A stretch of 64,000 nucleotides of DNA from an uncultured Megasphaera sp. (GTDB lineage Bacteria; Bacillota; Negativicutes; Veillonellales; Megasphaeraceae): assembly GCA_900540735.1 (NCBI GenBank), contig UQHB01000007.1, positions 11,769 to 75,768 on the forward strand, read 5' to 3'. The position numbers and the translations under genes were made by a program. The notes beneath the pieces are model-generated. The model saw only the letters and a program-made list of their open reading frames with translations, was not told where the DNA came from and did not search any database. The number at the start of each line of letters is the position of its first letter. Positions within the stretch are counted from its first letter, which is position 1. Below are positions 26,269 to 35,659 of the stretch, in pieces.

Positions 26269-26715
26269 ATGATTTTAGAAGTAACGGATATTATGGAAAT
26301 TTTGCCGCACCGCTACCCTATGCTGCTCGTAGACCGTATTATTGAATTAGAACCGATGAAATATGCTGTAGGGATTAAAAACGCTACCTTTGATGAATTA
26401 TTTTTCCAAGGCCATTTTCCAGGCCAGCCGGTTATGCCGGGCGTACTCTTAGCAGAAGCGATGGCACAAGTTGGCGGCGTTGCCCTGTTATACCCTGAAG
26501 AAAACCGCGGCCTCATTCCGTATTTCACAGGTATTGATAAATTACGGTTCCGTCATCCTGTTCGTCCTGGCGACCAAGTTGTCATGCGTGCAGATATTGA
26601 AAAAATTAAAGGCCGTATGGGCAAAGTCAAAGCACAGTGTCACGTAGGCGATACGCTTTGCGCAGAAGGGGAGTACATGTTTGCTCTCATGCCGGGCCAG
26701 AACCCGAAAAAATAA
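26269..26715 (+). CDS. fabZ: 3-hydroxyacyl-[acyl-carrier-protein] dehydratase FabZ
   Basis: A 148-residue hot-dog fold enzyme that dehydrates 3-hydroxyacyl-ACP in fatty-acid elongation. The catalytic His is in FQGHFPGQPVMPG and the catalytic Glu in LLAEAMAQ. ATG 26269 is chosen over an upstream in-frame start because AAGGAGG (26254-26260) precedes it. It is the only fabZ in the window; the fab operon at 44-51 kb lacks one. About 180 bases without a gene follow, before lpxA. Confidence 0.94.
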   Translation: MILEVTDIMEILPHRYPMLLVDRIIELEPMKYAVGIKNATFDELFFQGHFPGQPVMPGVLLAEAMAQVGGVALLYPEENRGLIPYFTGIDKLRFRHPVRPGDQVVMRADIEKIKGRMGKVKAQCHVGDTLCAEGEYMFALMPGQNPKK

Positions 26716-26859
26716 GCTTTTTACTTCTCTCGTAGAGAATAAAGGCGATTTTCTCTGAAATAAAAGGATAACAATGAGATATTGTCTGATTTTGGGGCGT
26801 ATCTTTTAAGTAGTATTTCTGATTATAGTAGAAACGAAGTATTTGTATGTATTTTAAAC

Positions 26860-26879
26860 CACCTGTTACTATGTAGGTG
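26860..26879 (+). other. Small hairpin in the fabZ-lpxA leader region
   Basis: Bases 26716-26896 hold no gene. There is a short palindrome near 26725 (TTCTC...GAGAA) and a hairpin CACCT/AGGTG (26860-26864 with 26875-26879) immediately before the lpxA ribosome-binding site. No strong terminator or promoter is seen, so lpxA may be read through from lpxC-fabZ. The hairpin could affect lpxA translation; that is inference. Confidence 0.35.
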
Positions 26880-26896
26880 AGTGAGGAGTGACTTTA

Positions 26897-27709
26897 ATGA
26901 CCGAGGAAACGAACCACATGCCGGAACGCATGATACATCCAACGGCTATTATAGATCCACAGGCAAAAATTGGCGCAGGTGTCAAAATTGGCCCGTATGC
27001 CGTTATTGGGCCTCATGTAACGATTGGTGCAGGCACGGAAATCATGTCTCATGTCACCATTGATGGCTGGACAACAATCGGCGAAAATTGCCGGTTTTTC
27101 CCTTGCGCATCCATTGGATCTGAACCGCAGGATTTAAAATTCCAGGGCGAAAAGAGTTATGTCATCATTGGCGACCGCTCTGTCTTCCGCGAATACGTAA
27201 CTGTTAGCCGTGCTACTGGCGAAGGCGAAGAAACGCGCATTGGCAATGACTGCTTATTCCAAGCATGCACGCATATTGCTCATAACTGCATTGTTGGCAA
27301 CAACGTCATCATGAGCAACTGCGCAGGTCTTGCTGGCCACGTCATTGTCGAAGACCGCGTCGTCATTGGCGGCATTGCCGGCGTTCATCAGTTTGTTAAA
27401 ATTGGCCGGAACAGCATGATTGGCGGCCTTGCTAAGGTTGTCCAAGATATTCCGCCGTTCGTCATTGCCGACGGACAGCCAGCTCGTTGTATTGGGCTCA
27501 ACAGTGTTGGCTTATCGCGCGCAGGCATTCCGGAAAATACGCGCCGGGAATTGAAAAAAGCCTTCCGTCTGCTCTACCGGTCGGGCCTCAATTTAGGCCA
27601 AGCCATTGCAGCTATGGAAGAAGAACTGGATAGCTCGGAAGAAGTGGAACATTTCCTTCGTTTTCTCCGCGATGCAGACCGGGGAATTTGCCGGGGCACA
27701 AAAGATTAA
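26897..27709 (+). CDS. lpxA: UDP-N-acetylglucosamine acyltransferase
   Basis: A 270-residue trimeric left-handed beta-helix enzyme that transfers a 3-hydroxyacyl chain to UDP-GlcNAc, the first step of lipid A synthesis. Hexapeptide repeats run from IHPTAIIDPQAKIG onward. The catalytic-His region is in ACTHIAHNC, and the C-terminal helical domain is present. ATG 26897 follows GAGGAG. It gives an 11-residue N-terminal extension compared with the usual start at MIHPTA, so a later ATG is possible. A terminator follows the gene. Confidence 0.94.
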   Translation: MTEETNHMPERMIHPTAIIDPQAKIGAGVKIGPYAVIGPHVTIGAGTEIMSHVTIDGWTTIGENCRFFPCASIGSEPQDLKFQGEKSYVIIGDRSVFREYVTVSRATGEGEETRIGNDCLFQACTHIAHNCIVGNNVIMSNCAGLAGHVIVEDRVVIGGIAGVHQFVKIGRNSMIGGLAKVVQDIPPFVIADGQPARCIGLNSVGLSRAGIPENTRRELKKAFRLLYRSGLNLGQAIAAMEEELDSSEEVEHFLRFLRDADRGICRGTKD

Positions 27710-27718
27710 GAACTATCG

Positions 27719-27756
27719 AGAGGGGGCAAGTGTCACACACTGAGCCTCCCTTTTTT
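27719..27756 (+). terminator. Terminator after lpxA
   Basis: A GC-rich hairpin with AGTGT/ACACT at the tip and GAGGGGGC/GCCTCCC at the base, followed by six T residues. Confidence 0.75.
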
Positions 27757-27778
27757 CATGCAAATGGCAAGGGAAATA

Positions 27779-27807
27779 CTGACAGGACGCTTGTTTTTTT
27801 GTATAAT
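27779..27807 (+). promoter_or_regulatory. Promoter of the lpxI operon
   Basis: CTGACA (27779-27784) and TATAAT (27802-27807) are spaced exactly 17 bp apart and lie just before lpxI. With the terminator upstream, this makes lpxI-to-lptF/G a separate unit from lpxC-fabZ-lpxA. Confidence 0.75.
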
Positions 27808-27840
27808 AAACACTGAATATCCTGAATATAGGTGAGTGAA

Positions 27841-28656
27841 ATGGAAACAGTCGGATTGTTTGCAGGTGTAGGTAATTTACCTGTTGAATTTATGCGTGCT
27901 GCAAAATCCTTAGGCCATCGGGTCGTCGTCATTGCTGTCGTCGACGGCGTAGCACCGGAACTGGCTAAGGAAGCGGACGTATATTATGAAATTAACGTTG
28001 CCAAATTAGATAAAATCATTAAGACCATGAAACGCGAAGGCGTTGCGCACGTCACGATGATTGGCAAAGTCACGAAAGAAATTTTATTCAAAGGCTTAAA
28101 ATTCCCTGATTTACGGGCCATAAAATTATTAGCTAAATTGCGCAATCGCAAAGACGATACGATTATGCTGGCTATTGTCGATGAACTGGCTAAGGATGGC
28201 CTCGAAGTGGTCGACCAGACGCGGTATTTAAAGCCGCTCATGCCGCCTGTTGGAGTCCTGACAAAACGGCATCCTACAGAAAAAGAAGAAGCAGACATTC
28301 GCTTTGGCTTTGCAACGGCAAAAGCCATTGGCGGTATGGATATTGGCCAGACTGTCGTGGTCAAACACACGGCTGTCATGGCTGTCGAAGCCATTGAAGG
28401 GACCGATGCGTGCATCCGTCGCGGCGGTCAGCTAGGCCGGGGCGAAGCAGTCGTCGTGAAAGTGGCCAAACCGAATCAAGACCCGCGCTTTGACGTACCG
28501 GCTGTCGGGAAAGATACGATTCAATCCATGCTCGATAGTCAGTGTACCGTCCTTGCTATGGAAGCAGGCCGGACGCTCTTTGTAGAACAAGACGAAGTAT
28601 TGCGCCTGGCTAATGAACATCATCTCGTCATTTGTGCAGTAGACGAAACCTTTTAA
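27841..28656 (+). CDS. lpxI: UDP-2,3-diacylglucosamine pyrophosphatase LpxI
   Basis: A 271-residue protein of the LpxI (DUF1009) family, which hydrolyses UDP-2,3-diacylglucosamine to lipid X and UMP in organisms lacking LpxH. Family features include LFAGVGNLPVEFMRAAK at the start, and GFATAKAIGGMDIGQTVVVK and DVPAVGKDTI in the C-terminal catalytic half. ATG 27841 is preferred to GTG 27832 on the spacing from AGGTGAG. It is the first gene of a long operon and lies directly before lpxB, which uses its product. Confidence 0.92.
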   Translation: METVGLFAGVGNLPVEFMRAAKSLGHRVVVIAVVDGVAPELAKEADVYYEINVAKLDKIIKTMKREGVAHVTMIGKVTKEILFKGLKFPDLRAIKLLAKLRNRKDDTIMLAIVDELAKDGLEVVDQTRYLKPLMPPVGVLTKRHPTEKEEADIRFGFATAKAIGGMDIGQTVVVKHTAVMAVEAIEGTDACIRRGGQLGRGEAVVVKVAKPNQDPRFDVPAVGKDTIQSMLDSQCTVLAMEAGRTLFVEQDEVLRLANEHHLVICAVDETF

Positions 28657-28668
28657 CGAGGAGAGCCT

Positions 28669-29823
28669 ATGAAAATCATGTTTTCTGCTGGTGAAGCGTC
28701 CGGCGATATGCACGGTGCCAATCTGGCGAAAGCGTTACGACAATTAGATCCTACAATAGAACTTATCGGCATGGGCGGTACACAAATGGAAGGGGCTGGC
28801 GTGCGCATTGTCTACGACATTCAGCACTTAGGTTTCATCGGTGTCGGTGAAATCATCAAGAAGATTCCTTTCTTTTTTAAACTCCGCGATTTCCTCTTAG
28901 AGACGATGGAAAAAGAAAAGCCCGATGTAGTCGTCCTCATTGATTACCCTGGCTTTAACATGCGGCTCATGAAGAAAATCAAAGAACTGGGTATTCCTGT
29001 AGTCTATTATATTTTGCCGACTATTTGGGCGTGGAATAAAAGTCGCGGCCCAGTCATTGCCAAATACGCCGATTTAGCCATTTCCATGTTCCCGTTTGAA
29101 CGAGATTTGTATCAAAACATTGGGACCAATGTCATCTATGCAGGTCATCCTTTGCTCGATACGGTCCATGCAACGATGAGCCGGGCTGAAAGGCAGGCGT
29201 ACTTTGGCTTAGACCCGGCGAAAAAAACGATTCTCCTCATGCCGGGGAGTCGTATGCAAGAAGTACAGGGCCTGCTCCCGACGATGCTCGGTGCCGGTAA
29301 AAAAATCGCAGAAGCTGTGCCGAATGTGCAATTCCTCTTGCCTAGGGCTTCGACCATTGCTAAAGAGGTCTTACAGGAACTCATTGCACCAACAGGGCTA
29401 AACGTCATCATTGGTGAGGACCATGTGTATGATATGATGGCCCTCAGCGATGCAGCTATTGCCGCGTCGGGTACAGCGACGCTAGAAACGGCGTTAATGG
29501 AACTACCAACGCTCCTCATTTACCGCGTCAATGCCTTGACGTACTGGCTGGCAAAATTGCTCGTTCACGTCGAAAATATTGGTCTGCCCAATATCATCAT
29601 GGGACACCGCATCATGCCGGAACTTTGGCAAAACGACGTGACACCGACGCATGTAGCAGACGTAATGATTCCTATCTTGACGGACCCTGCGCGCCATGAA
29701 GAATTAAAAGCCTCTATGGCTGATGTTCGTCATACGATGGGCGAACCGGGCGCCATTGGGCGCATTGCAGCACAACTATATTCTTTTGTTAAGGAGACCC
29801 AGACTGTACATGAAGAAATATAA
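28669..29823 (+). CDS. lpxB: Lipid-A-disaccharide synthase
   Basis: A 384-residue GT-B fold glycosyltransferase (GT19) that condenses lipid X with UDP-2,3-diacylglucosamine. The N-terminal AGEASGDMHGA motif, the LIDYPGFNMR loop, the PTIWAWNKSR segment and the C-terminal IAASGTATLETAL donor-binding site are present. ATG 28669 has GAGGAGAG upstream. Its last 14 bases overlap the start of msbA, indicating translational coupling. Confidence 0.95.
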   Translation: MKIMFSAGEASGDMHGANLAKALRQLDPTIELIGMGGTQMEGAGVRIVYDIQHLGFIGVGEIIKKIPFFFKLRDFLLETMEKEKPDVVVLIDYPGFNMRLMKKIKELGIPVVYYILPTIWAWNKSRGPVIAKYADLAISMFPFERDLYQNIGTNVIYAGHPLLDTVHATMSRAERQAYFGLDPAKKTILLMPGSRMQEVQGLLPTMLGAGKKIAEAVPNVQFLLPRASTIAKEVLQELIAPTGLNVIIGEDHVYDMMALSDAAIAASGTATLETALMELPTLLIYRVNALTYWLAKLLVHVENIGLPNIIMGHRIMPELWQNDVTPTHVADVMIPILTDPARHEELKASMADVRHTMGEPGAIGRIAAQLYSFVKETQTVHEEI

Positions 29824-31561
29824 TAGCTGGCATAGTTATAAACGACTCCTTGCCTTTATTACACCCTATAAAAAACGGCTCATTATTGCCGTCATTTGTA
29901 TGGCCTTTTCCGGGGCTAGTAACGTCGTCGTGCCGTGGCTCATTAAAGACGTTATTGATAAGGTCTTAGCTAACAAAGATATTATGACCCTTAACTTGAT
30001 TGTTATCGGGATTTTAGTGTTGTTCTTATTCCGCGGCGTCTTCTTCTTTGGTCAAAAATACTTGATGAGTTATGTAGGCCAAAAAATCGTCAACGATATT
30101 CGCGAAAAATTATACCGTCATTTACAGGTCTTGTCTCTTTCGTATTTTGACCGACGGAAGACTGGGAATATCATGAGTAACCTCACGAATGACGTGTCGG
30201 CTTTGCAAAATGCCATTGCAGGAAACCTCATTTCTTTCGTCCAAGAAGCGGTTATTCTCGTTGGCTCCTTAGTTTCTATGATTTATTTATACTGGAAACT
30301 GACGCTCTTGACCTTGATTATCGTCCCCTTAGTCCTCGTGACGATTCGCTTCTTTGGCGGACGGCTCCGTCTGGCTGGCCACGAAGTACAAGGAAAATTG
30401 GCTGATATTACGGCTCTCTTAGAAGAAGCTATTTCAGGGATTCGCATTATTCGTTCTTTTAATCGCGAAGACTTTGAAGTACAGCGGTTTGTCGTGCAAA
30501 ATGACAAAAACTTCTGGGCTATGATGAAGACCACAAAATTAACATCTATGCTCACGCCGTGTATTGAATTTCTCGCTGCTCTGGCTGTTACGGGCATTAT
30601 TTGGTACGGCGGGGTCAGTGTTATTGATGGCAAAATGACGGCTGGTGCCTTAATTGCCTTCTTGATTTACGCCATTAACTTGGCTAACCCAGTGCGCCGG
30701 ATTAGTGAAATTTACGGTGAAATCCAAAAATGTTTAGCTGCTGCAGATCGGGTCTTTGAAACGCTCGATACGAAGCCTGATGTTTGCGAAAAGGCCGATG
30801 CTAAGACATTGCCGCCTGTACAAGGGCACGTCGTCTTTGACCACGTCAATTTCGCCTACGATGCAGACCACCCGGCTTTGGTCGATTTTAATTTGAATGT
30901 TGAACCAGGTCAGGTCATTGCCTTTGTTGGCCCTAGTGGTGCCGGCAAATCGACAGTAGCTAACTTATTGCCCCGATTCTATGATGTCACGAGTGGTAGT
31001 ATTACCATTGATGGTTACGACGTGTGCGATGTGACCTTTTCGTCCTTACGCCAGCAAATCGGCTTAGTACCGCAAGAAACGATGCTCTTCAATGCGACCG
31101 TCCGCGACAATATCCTCTATGGCCGTCTGGACGCAACAGAAGAAGAAATCGTAGCAGCAGCGAAAGCAGCTAATGCCCATAACTTTATTATGCAGCTCCC
31201 AGGTGGGTATGATGCTATTGTGGGCGACCGGGGTAATGCCCTTTCTGGCGGTCAGCGTCAGCGTATTGCTATTGCTCGGGCTATTTTGAAGAATCCCCGC
31301 ATTTTGATTCTCGACGAAGCTACGTCGGCTCTCGATACGGAAAGTGAAAAAATCGTACAGGCTGCCTTAGACCGCCTCATGGTAGGGCGGACGTCCTTTG
31401 TCATTGCCCATCGTCTCAGTACGATTCGCGATGCTAATAAAATTGTCGTCATTGACCACGGCCATATTGTGGAAGCTGGGACCCATGAAGAACTGCTGGC
31501 TAAAAAAGGCTTGTATGCAAGCTTATATGCGGCTCAGTTTACAGCCACACTGGAAAGGTAA
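29810..31561 (+). CDS. msbA: Lipid A export ATP-binding/permease MsbA
   Basis: A 583-residue half-size ABC transporter that flips lipid A-core across the inner membrane as a homodimer. Six membrane segments occupy about residues 15-310. The nucleotide-binding domain has Walker A GPSGAGKST, Q-loop VPQET, signature LSGGQRQR, Walker B ILILDEATS and the His switch IAHRL. The length is the same as characterised MsbA. ATG 29810 is used, with AAGGAG at 29791-29796. Its position between lpxB and waaA supports MsbA rather than a generic exporter. Confidence 0.93.
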   Translation: MKKYNSWHSYKRLLAFITPYKKRLIIAVICMAFSGASNVVVPWLIKDVIDKVLANKDIMTLNLIVIGILVLFLFRGVFFFGQKYLMSYVGQKIVNDIREKLYRHLQVLSLSYFDRRKTGNIMSNLTNDVSALQNAIAGNLISFVQEAVILVGSLVSMIYLYWKLTLLTLIIVPLVLVTIRFFGGRLRLAGHEVQGKLADITALLEEAISGIRIIRSFNREDFEVQRFVVQNDKNFWAMMKTTKLTSMLTPCIEFLAALAVTGIIWYGGVSVIDGKMTAGALIAFLIYAINLANPVRRISEIYGEIQKCLAAADRVFETLDTKPDVCEKADAKTLPPVQGHVVFDHVNFAYDADHPALVDFNLNVEPGQVIAFVGPSGAGKSTVANLLPRFYDVTSGSITIDGYDVCDVTFSSLRQQIGLVPQETMLFNATVRDNILYGRLDATEEEIVAAAKAANAHNFIMQLPGGYDAIVGDRGNALSGGQRQRIAIARAILKNPRILILDEATSALDTESEKIVQAALDRLMVGRTSFVIAHRLSTIRDANKIVVIDHGHIVEAGTHEELLAKKGLYASLYAAQFTATLER

Positions 31562-31566
31562 CGGGA

Positions 31567-32898
31567 ATGAAATTACACGTAAAAGTACGGTCTATGTATT
31601 GGCTCTATAATGTGCTCTTGCTCTTTTACTGGGCTATCCTGATTCCGCAGCTCATTTACCGGCTCCTACGGGAAGAAGGATTTTATCAGCGCATTAAGCA
31701 AAGCATAGGCTATTTACCGCCAGAATTAAAAGAAAAAATATCGAACCGTCATGCCATTTGGGTACACGCAGCCTCAGTCGGTGAAATCGTTGCGGCCAGT
31801 CCCATTGTCCGGGAAATGCGCAAAGAACATCCGCACGAAGTCATTATCGTTTCCGTCGTTACGGCAACGGGATTTCGGATGGCTCATCAAATCATTAAAG
31901 GGGCCGATGCGATTTTGTATTTCCCCTTGGATTTGCCCTTCTTGACAGACCGTATTTTGACTATCGTCCGGCCGCGCATGATTGTCCTTGTAGAAACGGA
32001 AATTTGGCCGAACTTCCTGCGCATTGCCGAACAAAAGCACATCCCTGTGATGATGATGAATGGCCGTATTAGCCAGCGCAGTGCGGCGCGGTATCGGCTC
32101 ATTACGTTCTTTACGCGCCATGTTTTATCGACGATTCGCGTCTTCTGCATGCAAAGCCGCATTGATGCGCAGTACATCATCGACATTGGTGCAGACCCGA
32201 ACAAGGTCATCGTTACGGGCAATACGAAATACGACCAGACGTACGGCATCGTTACAAATGCTGAAAAGAAGCGGTTCCTCCAGGAACTGGGCTTTGCCGA
32301 AGGGACATATCCTATTTTTATTGCTGGCAGTACGCACAAGCCGGAAACAGAACCGGTCTTGCATGCTTTTCAAGCGATGAAAGAAAAATTCCCAGCAGCA
32401 AAATTGATTATTGCGCCGCGCTATATACTGCAGGCTGATTTGATTCGCGATGAAGGAGTACGCCAAGGCATTACGTTGGTGAAACGGAGCAATATGAAAG
32501 CTGGCAAGGCTGTGGCTAATGCGTATGATGGTGTAATCTTAGATACCATCGGCGAGTTAGGCCGCGTCTATAGCTTAGGCGATTTGATTTTTGTCGGCGG
32601 CAGTTTAGCCCGCATTGGAGGCCATAATATTTTAGAGCCTGCAGCGCATGGCAAACCCATTGTCGTCGGCCCGAATATGTTTAATTTTGTGGAAATTTTT
32701 GATTTACTAAGCAGCCGTGGTGCGTGCGTCATGGTACGCAATGAAGATGAGTTCGTCAAGACGTGCCTTGATATTTTGCTTCATAAGGAAAAGGCTGAGC
32801 AGATGAAAGAAAGTTGCTTGGCTATTGTCCGGGAGAACCAAGGGGCAACGAAAAAGAACTTAGACGAATTACAGCGGCTCTTAGGAACACAAGAATAG
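31567..32898 (+). CDS. waaA: 3-deoxy-D-manno-octulosonic acid (Kdo) transferase
   Basis: A 443-residue GT30 enzyme adding Kdo to lipid IVA on the inner membrane. An N-terminal membrane anchor is followed by the diagnostic WVHAASVGEI motif, VETEIWPN, and the C-terminal ILEPAAHGKPIVVGP segment. It starts 6 bases after msbA. Whether it adds one or two Kdo residues cannot be told from the sequence. Confidence 0.94.
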   Translation: MKLHVKVRSMYWLYNVLLLFYWAILIPQLIYRLLREEGFYQRIKQSIGYLPPELKEKISNRHAIWVHAASVGEIVAASPIVREMRKEHPHEVIIVSVVTATGFRMAHQIIKGADAILYFPLDLPFLTDRILTIVRPRMIVLVETEIWPNFLRIAEQKHIPVMMMNGRISQRSAARYRLITFFTRHVLSTIRVFCMQSRIDAQYIIDIGADPNKVIVTGNTKYDQTYGIVTNAEKKRFLQELGFAEGTYPIFIAGSTHKPETEPVLHAFQAMKEKFPAAKLIIAPRYILQADLIRDEGVRQGITLVKRSNMKAGKAVANAYDGVILDTIGELGRVYSLGDLIFVGGSLARIGGHNILEPAAHGKPIVVGPNMFNFVEIFDLLSSRGACVMVRNEDEFVKTCLDILLHKEKAEQMKESCLAIVRENQGATKKNLDELQRLLGTQE

Positions 32899-32907
32899 GA
32901 GGAGTCT

Positions 32908-34056
32908 ATGGCGTTGCGCACGAAAGTAGCAGCCTATTTTTCATATTTAATGACCAGTGGCAGTTCCCAGTGGTGGAATAAGCCCATGTTGGCTGTGTTA
33001 CACTGCTTGTCACTGCTCTATACAGTAGGCGTGAACCGTCGCTATGAGTCATATCAGAAACATCCGGCACGGCAGCATAAGCTCCCTGTCCCGGTCATTA
33101 GTATTGGTAATATTACGGTTGGCGGTACAGGCAAAACGCCTATGACGTGCCACTTAGCCCGGTATTTACAACGCCATGGCTATCATGTGGCACTCTTAAA
33201 CCGGGGCTATCGCAGTGAAATGGAAGAAACAGGTGCTGTCGTCTCCGACGGACAGCAGCTTTTATTGCCGCCCCATATGGGTGGGGACGAAGCGTGTCTC
33301 ATGGCCCGCAATCTGCCGGGTGTGCCGGTCTTAGTGGGCCGCAATCGCAGCGACATGGGGAAACGGGCAGTCATGGAATTTAAGCCCCAAGTCATTTTGC
33401 TAGACGATGGTTTTCAGCATTGGCAGCTCCATCGCGACTTAGATATTGTCCTCATTGACGCGACCAATCCTTTTGGCAATGGCTATCTCTTGCCGCGCGG
33501 TATTTTGCGCGAACCTTTGACGCAGTTAAAGCGGGCCGATGCCATCGTCTTGACGAAGGCTGATCAGTGCTCCCGTGAAGAACTCGACGAAATTCGCGAA
33601 GATTTACGGCAGTACAATAAAAAAGCTCCCTTAGTGGAAGCCGTCCATAGTGTGTCGTGGTGTATTTCCTACGATGACTGGATAGACACGACGAAACAAA
33701 ATACGACGGCTCCGGGCTTACCAGCTGATAAAACGGTTACAGCCGTATCGGGATTAGGTAATCCTGAATCCTTTGAATATACAGTCCAGTCGTATGGCTA
33801 TATTTTAGACGATACCATCCGCTATGATGACCATCATCAGTACACAGCTGACGATATTGATCAGATGCGGACTGTGGCCAAAGAAAACAATACGGTCCTC
33901 ATTACGACGGAAAAAGATGCCATTAAAATGCCGAAAGATGCCGTACAAGCCTTAGATGTACCGCTCTATGTACTCGGCATGGATATAGAGATTATTGAAG
34001 GTAAAGAAGAATTACAATATCTCCTGCAAGGAGTTATGGAGGGTACGAAACTATGA
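32908..34056 (+). CDS. lpxK: Tetraacyldisaccharide 4'-kinase
   Basis: A 382-residue membrane-associated P-loop kinase that phosphorylates the 4' position of the lipid A disaccharide. An N-terminal hydrophobic segment precedes the Walker A-like GNITVGGTGKTPMT (about residues 65-78). LDDGFQHW, the catalytic-site motif of LpxK, and TTEKDAIK near the end are present. ATG 32908 follows AGGAGG. The stop overlaps the kdsB start (ATGA at 34053-34056). Confidence 0.94.
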   Translation: MALRTKVAAYFSYLMTSGSSQWWNKPMLAVLHCLSLLYTVGVNRRYESYQKHPARQHKLPVPVISIGNITVGGTGKTPMTCHLARYLQRHGYHVALLNRGYRSEMEETGAVVSDGQQLLLPPHMGGDEACLMARNLPGVPVLVGRNRSDMGKRAVMEFKPQVILLDDGFQHWQLHRDLDIVLIDATNPFGNGYLLPRGILREPLTQLKRADAIVLTKADQCSREELDEIREDLRQYNKKAPLVEAVHSVSWCISYDDWIDTTKQNTTAPGLPADKTVTAVSGLGNPESFEYTVQSYGYILDDTIRYDDHHQYTADDIDQMRTVAKENNTVLITTEKDAIKMPKDAVQALDVPLYVLGMDIEIIEGKEELQYLLQGVMEGTKL

Positions 34057-34790
34057 AATTCATCTGCATTATCCCTTCGCGGTACGCGTCGACGCGGCTG
34101 CCGGGAAAACCCTTAGCCGATATTGACGGAGAACCGATGATTCAGCGCGTCTATGAACAAGCTGTACAAGCGACGAAAGTAGAAAAGGTCGTCGTTGCTG
34201 TAGATAATCCCAAAGTCTACGATACCGTCGTGACCTTTGGCGGCCATGCCGTCATGACTCGCGAAGACCATGTCAATGGGACGGACCGACTGGCTGAAGC
34301 AGTAGGCCATTTTCCAGATGTTGACGTAGTCGTCAATGTTCAAGGGGACGAACCGCTCATTGCACCAGATGTCATTGACGCGTTGTGCCAGGCCTTTGAA
34401 GACGACCCGGACTTAGCCATGGCAACGGTAGCGACACCGATGAAGGAAGAAGAATACAACGACCCGAGTGCAGTCAAAGTCATTATGAATCAGCACGACG
34501 AAGCCATGTATTTTTCTCGTTCTCTTATTCCGTATCCGCGCAATCCCTTTACTGCCGCTATCCATCCGTACAAACACATTGGCATTTACGCGTATAAACG
34601 GGATTTCCTCTTGCAGTATGCTAAGATGGCCCAGACCCCGGCAGAACAAGTGGAATCGCTCGAACAGTTGCGCGTTCTCGAAAATGGATATAAGATAAAA
34701 GTAATTAAAACAAATCATCAGTTTATTGGCATCGATACGCCAGAAGATTTACAACATATACGAAACTATTTTGCCCATAAAGGAGAGTAA
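34053..34790 (+). CDS. kdsB: CMP-Kdo synthetase (3-deoxy-manno-octulosonate cytidylyltransferase)
   Basis: A 245-residue cytidylyltransferase activating Kdo with CTP. The start IPSRYASTRLPGKPL is the nucleotide-binding loop, and NVQGDEPL is the metal-binding acidic motif. Length is normal. It overlaps lpxK by four bases and is followed after three bases by kdsA, so the Kdo genes are translated together. Confidence 0.95.
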   Translation: MKFICIIPSRYASTRLPGKPLADIDGEPMIQRVYEQAVQATKVEKVVVAVDNPKVYDTVVTFGGHAVMTREDHVNGTDRLAEAVGHFPDVDVVVNVQGDEPLIAPDVIDALCQAFEDDPDLAMATVATPMKEEEYNDPSAVKVIMNQHDEAMYFSRSLIPYPRNPFTAAIHPYKHIGIYAYKRDFLLQYAKMAQTPAEQVESLEQLRVLENGYKIKVIKTNHQFIGIDTPEDLQHIRNYFAHKGE

Positions 34791-34793
34791 TCT

Positions 34794-35642
34794 ATGGAAC
34801 CTGTAAAACAAGTCACCATTGGCCAGACGACTGTTGGCGGCAATGGCAATCTCTTTGTCATGGCTGGCCCGTGTGTCATCGAAGATTATGACCGCATTTT
34901 AAACATTGGCAAAGTGATGAAAGACATTTGCCAGCGTTTAGGTGTGACCTATATTTTTAAAGCATCGTACGACAAAGCAAACCGTTCGTCTTATGATTCG
35001 TACCGCGGCCCGGGCATCGTCGAAGGCTTAAAGATTTTAAAAGCCATTAAAGACGAATTACAAGTACCTATCGTCAGCGATGTCCATGCTGTAGACCAAG
35101 TTGAACCAGCAGCAGAAGTGCTCGATGTCATTCAAATTCCGGCGTTCTTGTGCAGACAAACAGATTTGCTTGAAGCAGCTGCGAAGACCGGCAAATGTGT
35201 CAATGTCAAAAAAGGCCAGTTCATGGCGCCAGAAGACATGGGCAACGTCATCCGCAAAGTGACGCACGAAGGCAATGAAAATCTCCTCTTAACAGAACGG
35301 GGCTATTCCTTTGGCTATCATAATCTCGTCGTCGATATGCGGGGCTTCCCGATTATGCGCAGCTTTGGCTATCCTGTCGTCTTTGATGCGACCCACAGCG
35401 TGCAGCTGCCTGGTGGGGCTGGTACGAAATCGTCCGGCCAACGGCAGTTCATTGGCAACTTAGCCCGGGCGGCCGCAGGTTCCGGTATTGACGGGGTCTT
35501 CATGGAAGTCCATGACAATCCAAAAGAAGCCTTGAGCGACGGCCCGAATATGCTCTATTTAACACAAGTAGAAGCAGTCCTCAAAGATATGATTGCCATT
35601 CATAATATTGTGAAAAACAGCCAGAGTACGGCAAAAGACTAA
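34794..35642 (+). CDS. kdsA: Kdo-8-phosphate synthase
   Basis: A 282-residue (beta/alpha)8-barrel enzyme that condenses PEP with arabinose-5-phosphate. Motifs include MAGPCVIED, the KASYDKANRSS loop, and DVHAVDQVEPA. An Asn (CVNVKKGQ) sits where metal-dependent enzymes have Cys, suggesting the metal-independent class. PEP supply links it to PEP synthase encoded at 6-8 kb. Confidence 0.95.
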   Translation: MEPVKQVTIGQTTVGGNGNLFVMAGPCVIEDYDRILNIGKVMKDICQRLGVTYIFKASYDKANRSSYDSYRGPGIVEGLKILKAIKDELQVPIVSDVHAVDQVEPAAEVLDVIQIPAFLCRQTDLLEAAAKTGKCVNVKKGQFMAPEDMGNVIRKVTHEGNENLLLTERGYSFGYHNLVVDMRGFPIMRSFGYPVVFDATHSVQLPGGAGTKSSGQRQFIGNLARAAAGSGIDGVFMEVHDNPKEALSDGPNMLYLTQVEAVLKDMIAIHNIVKNSQSTAKD

Positions 35643-35659
35643 CAGAGGTGATAGGGAGT

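Noticed and set aside
29723..29809. Longer N-terminus for msbA
   Set aside because: The added residues are read from within lpxB, and the shorter form has the standard MsbA length with an AAGGAG upstream.
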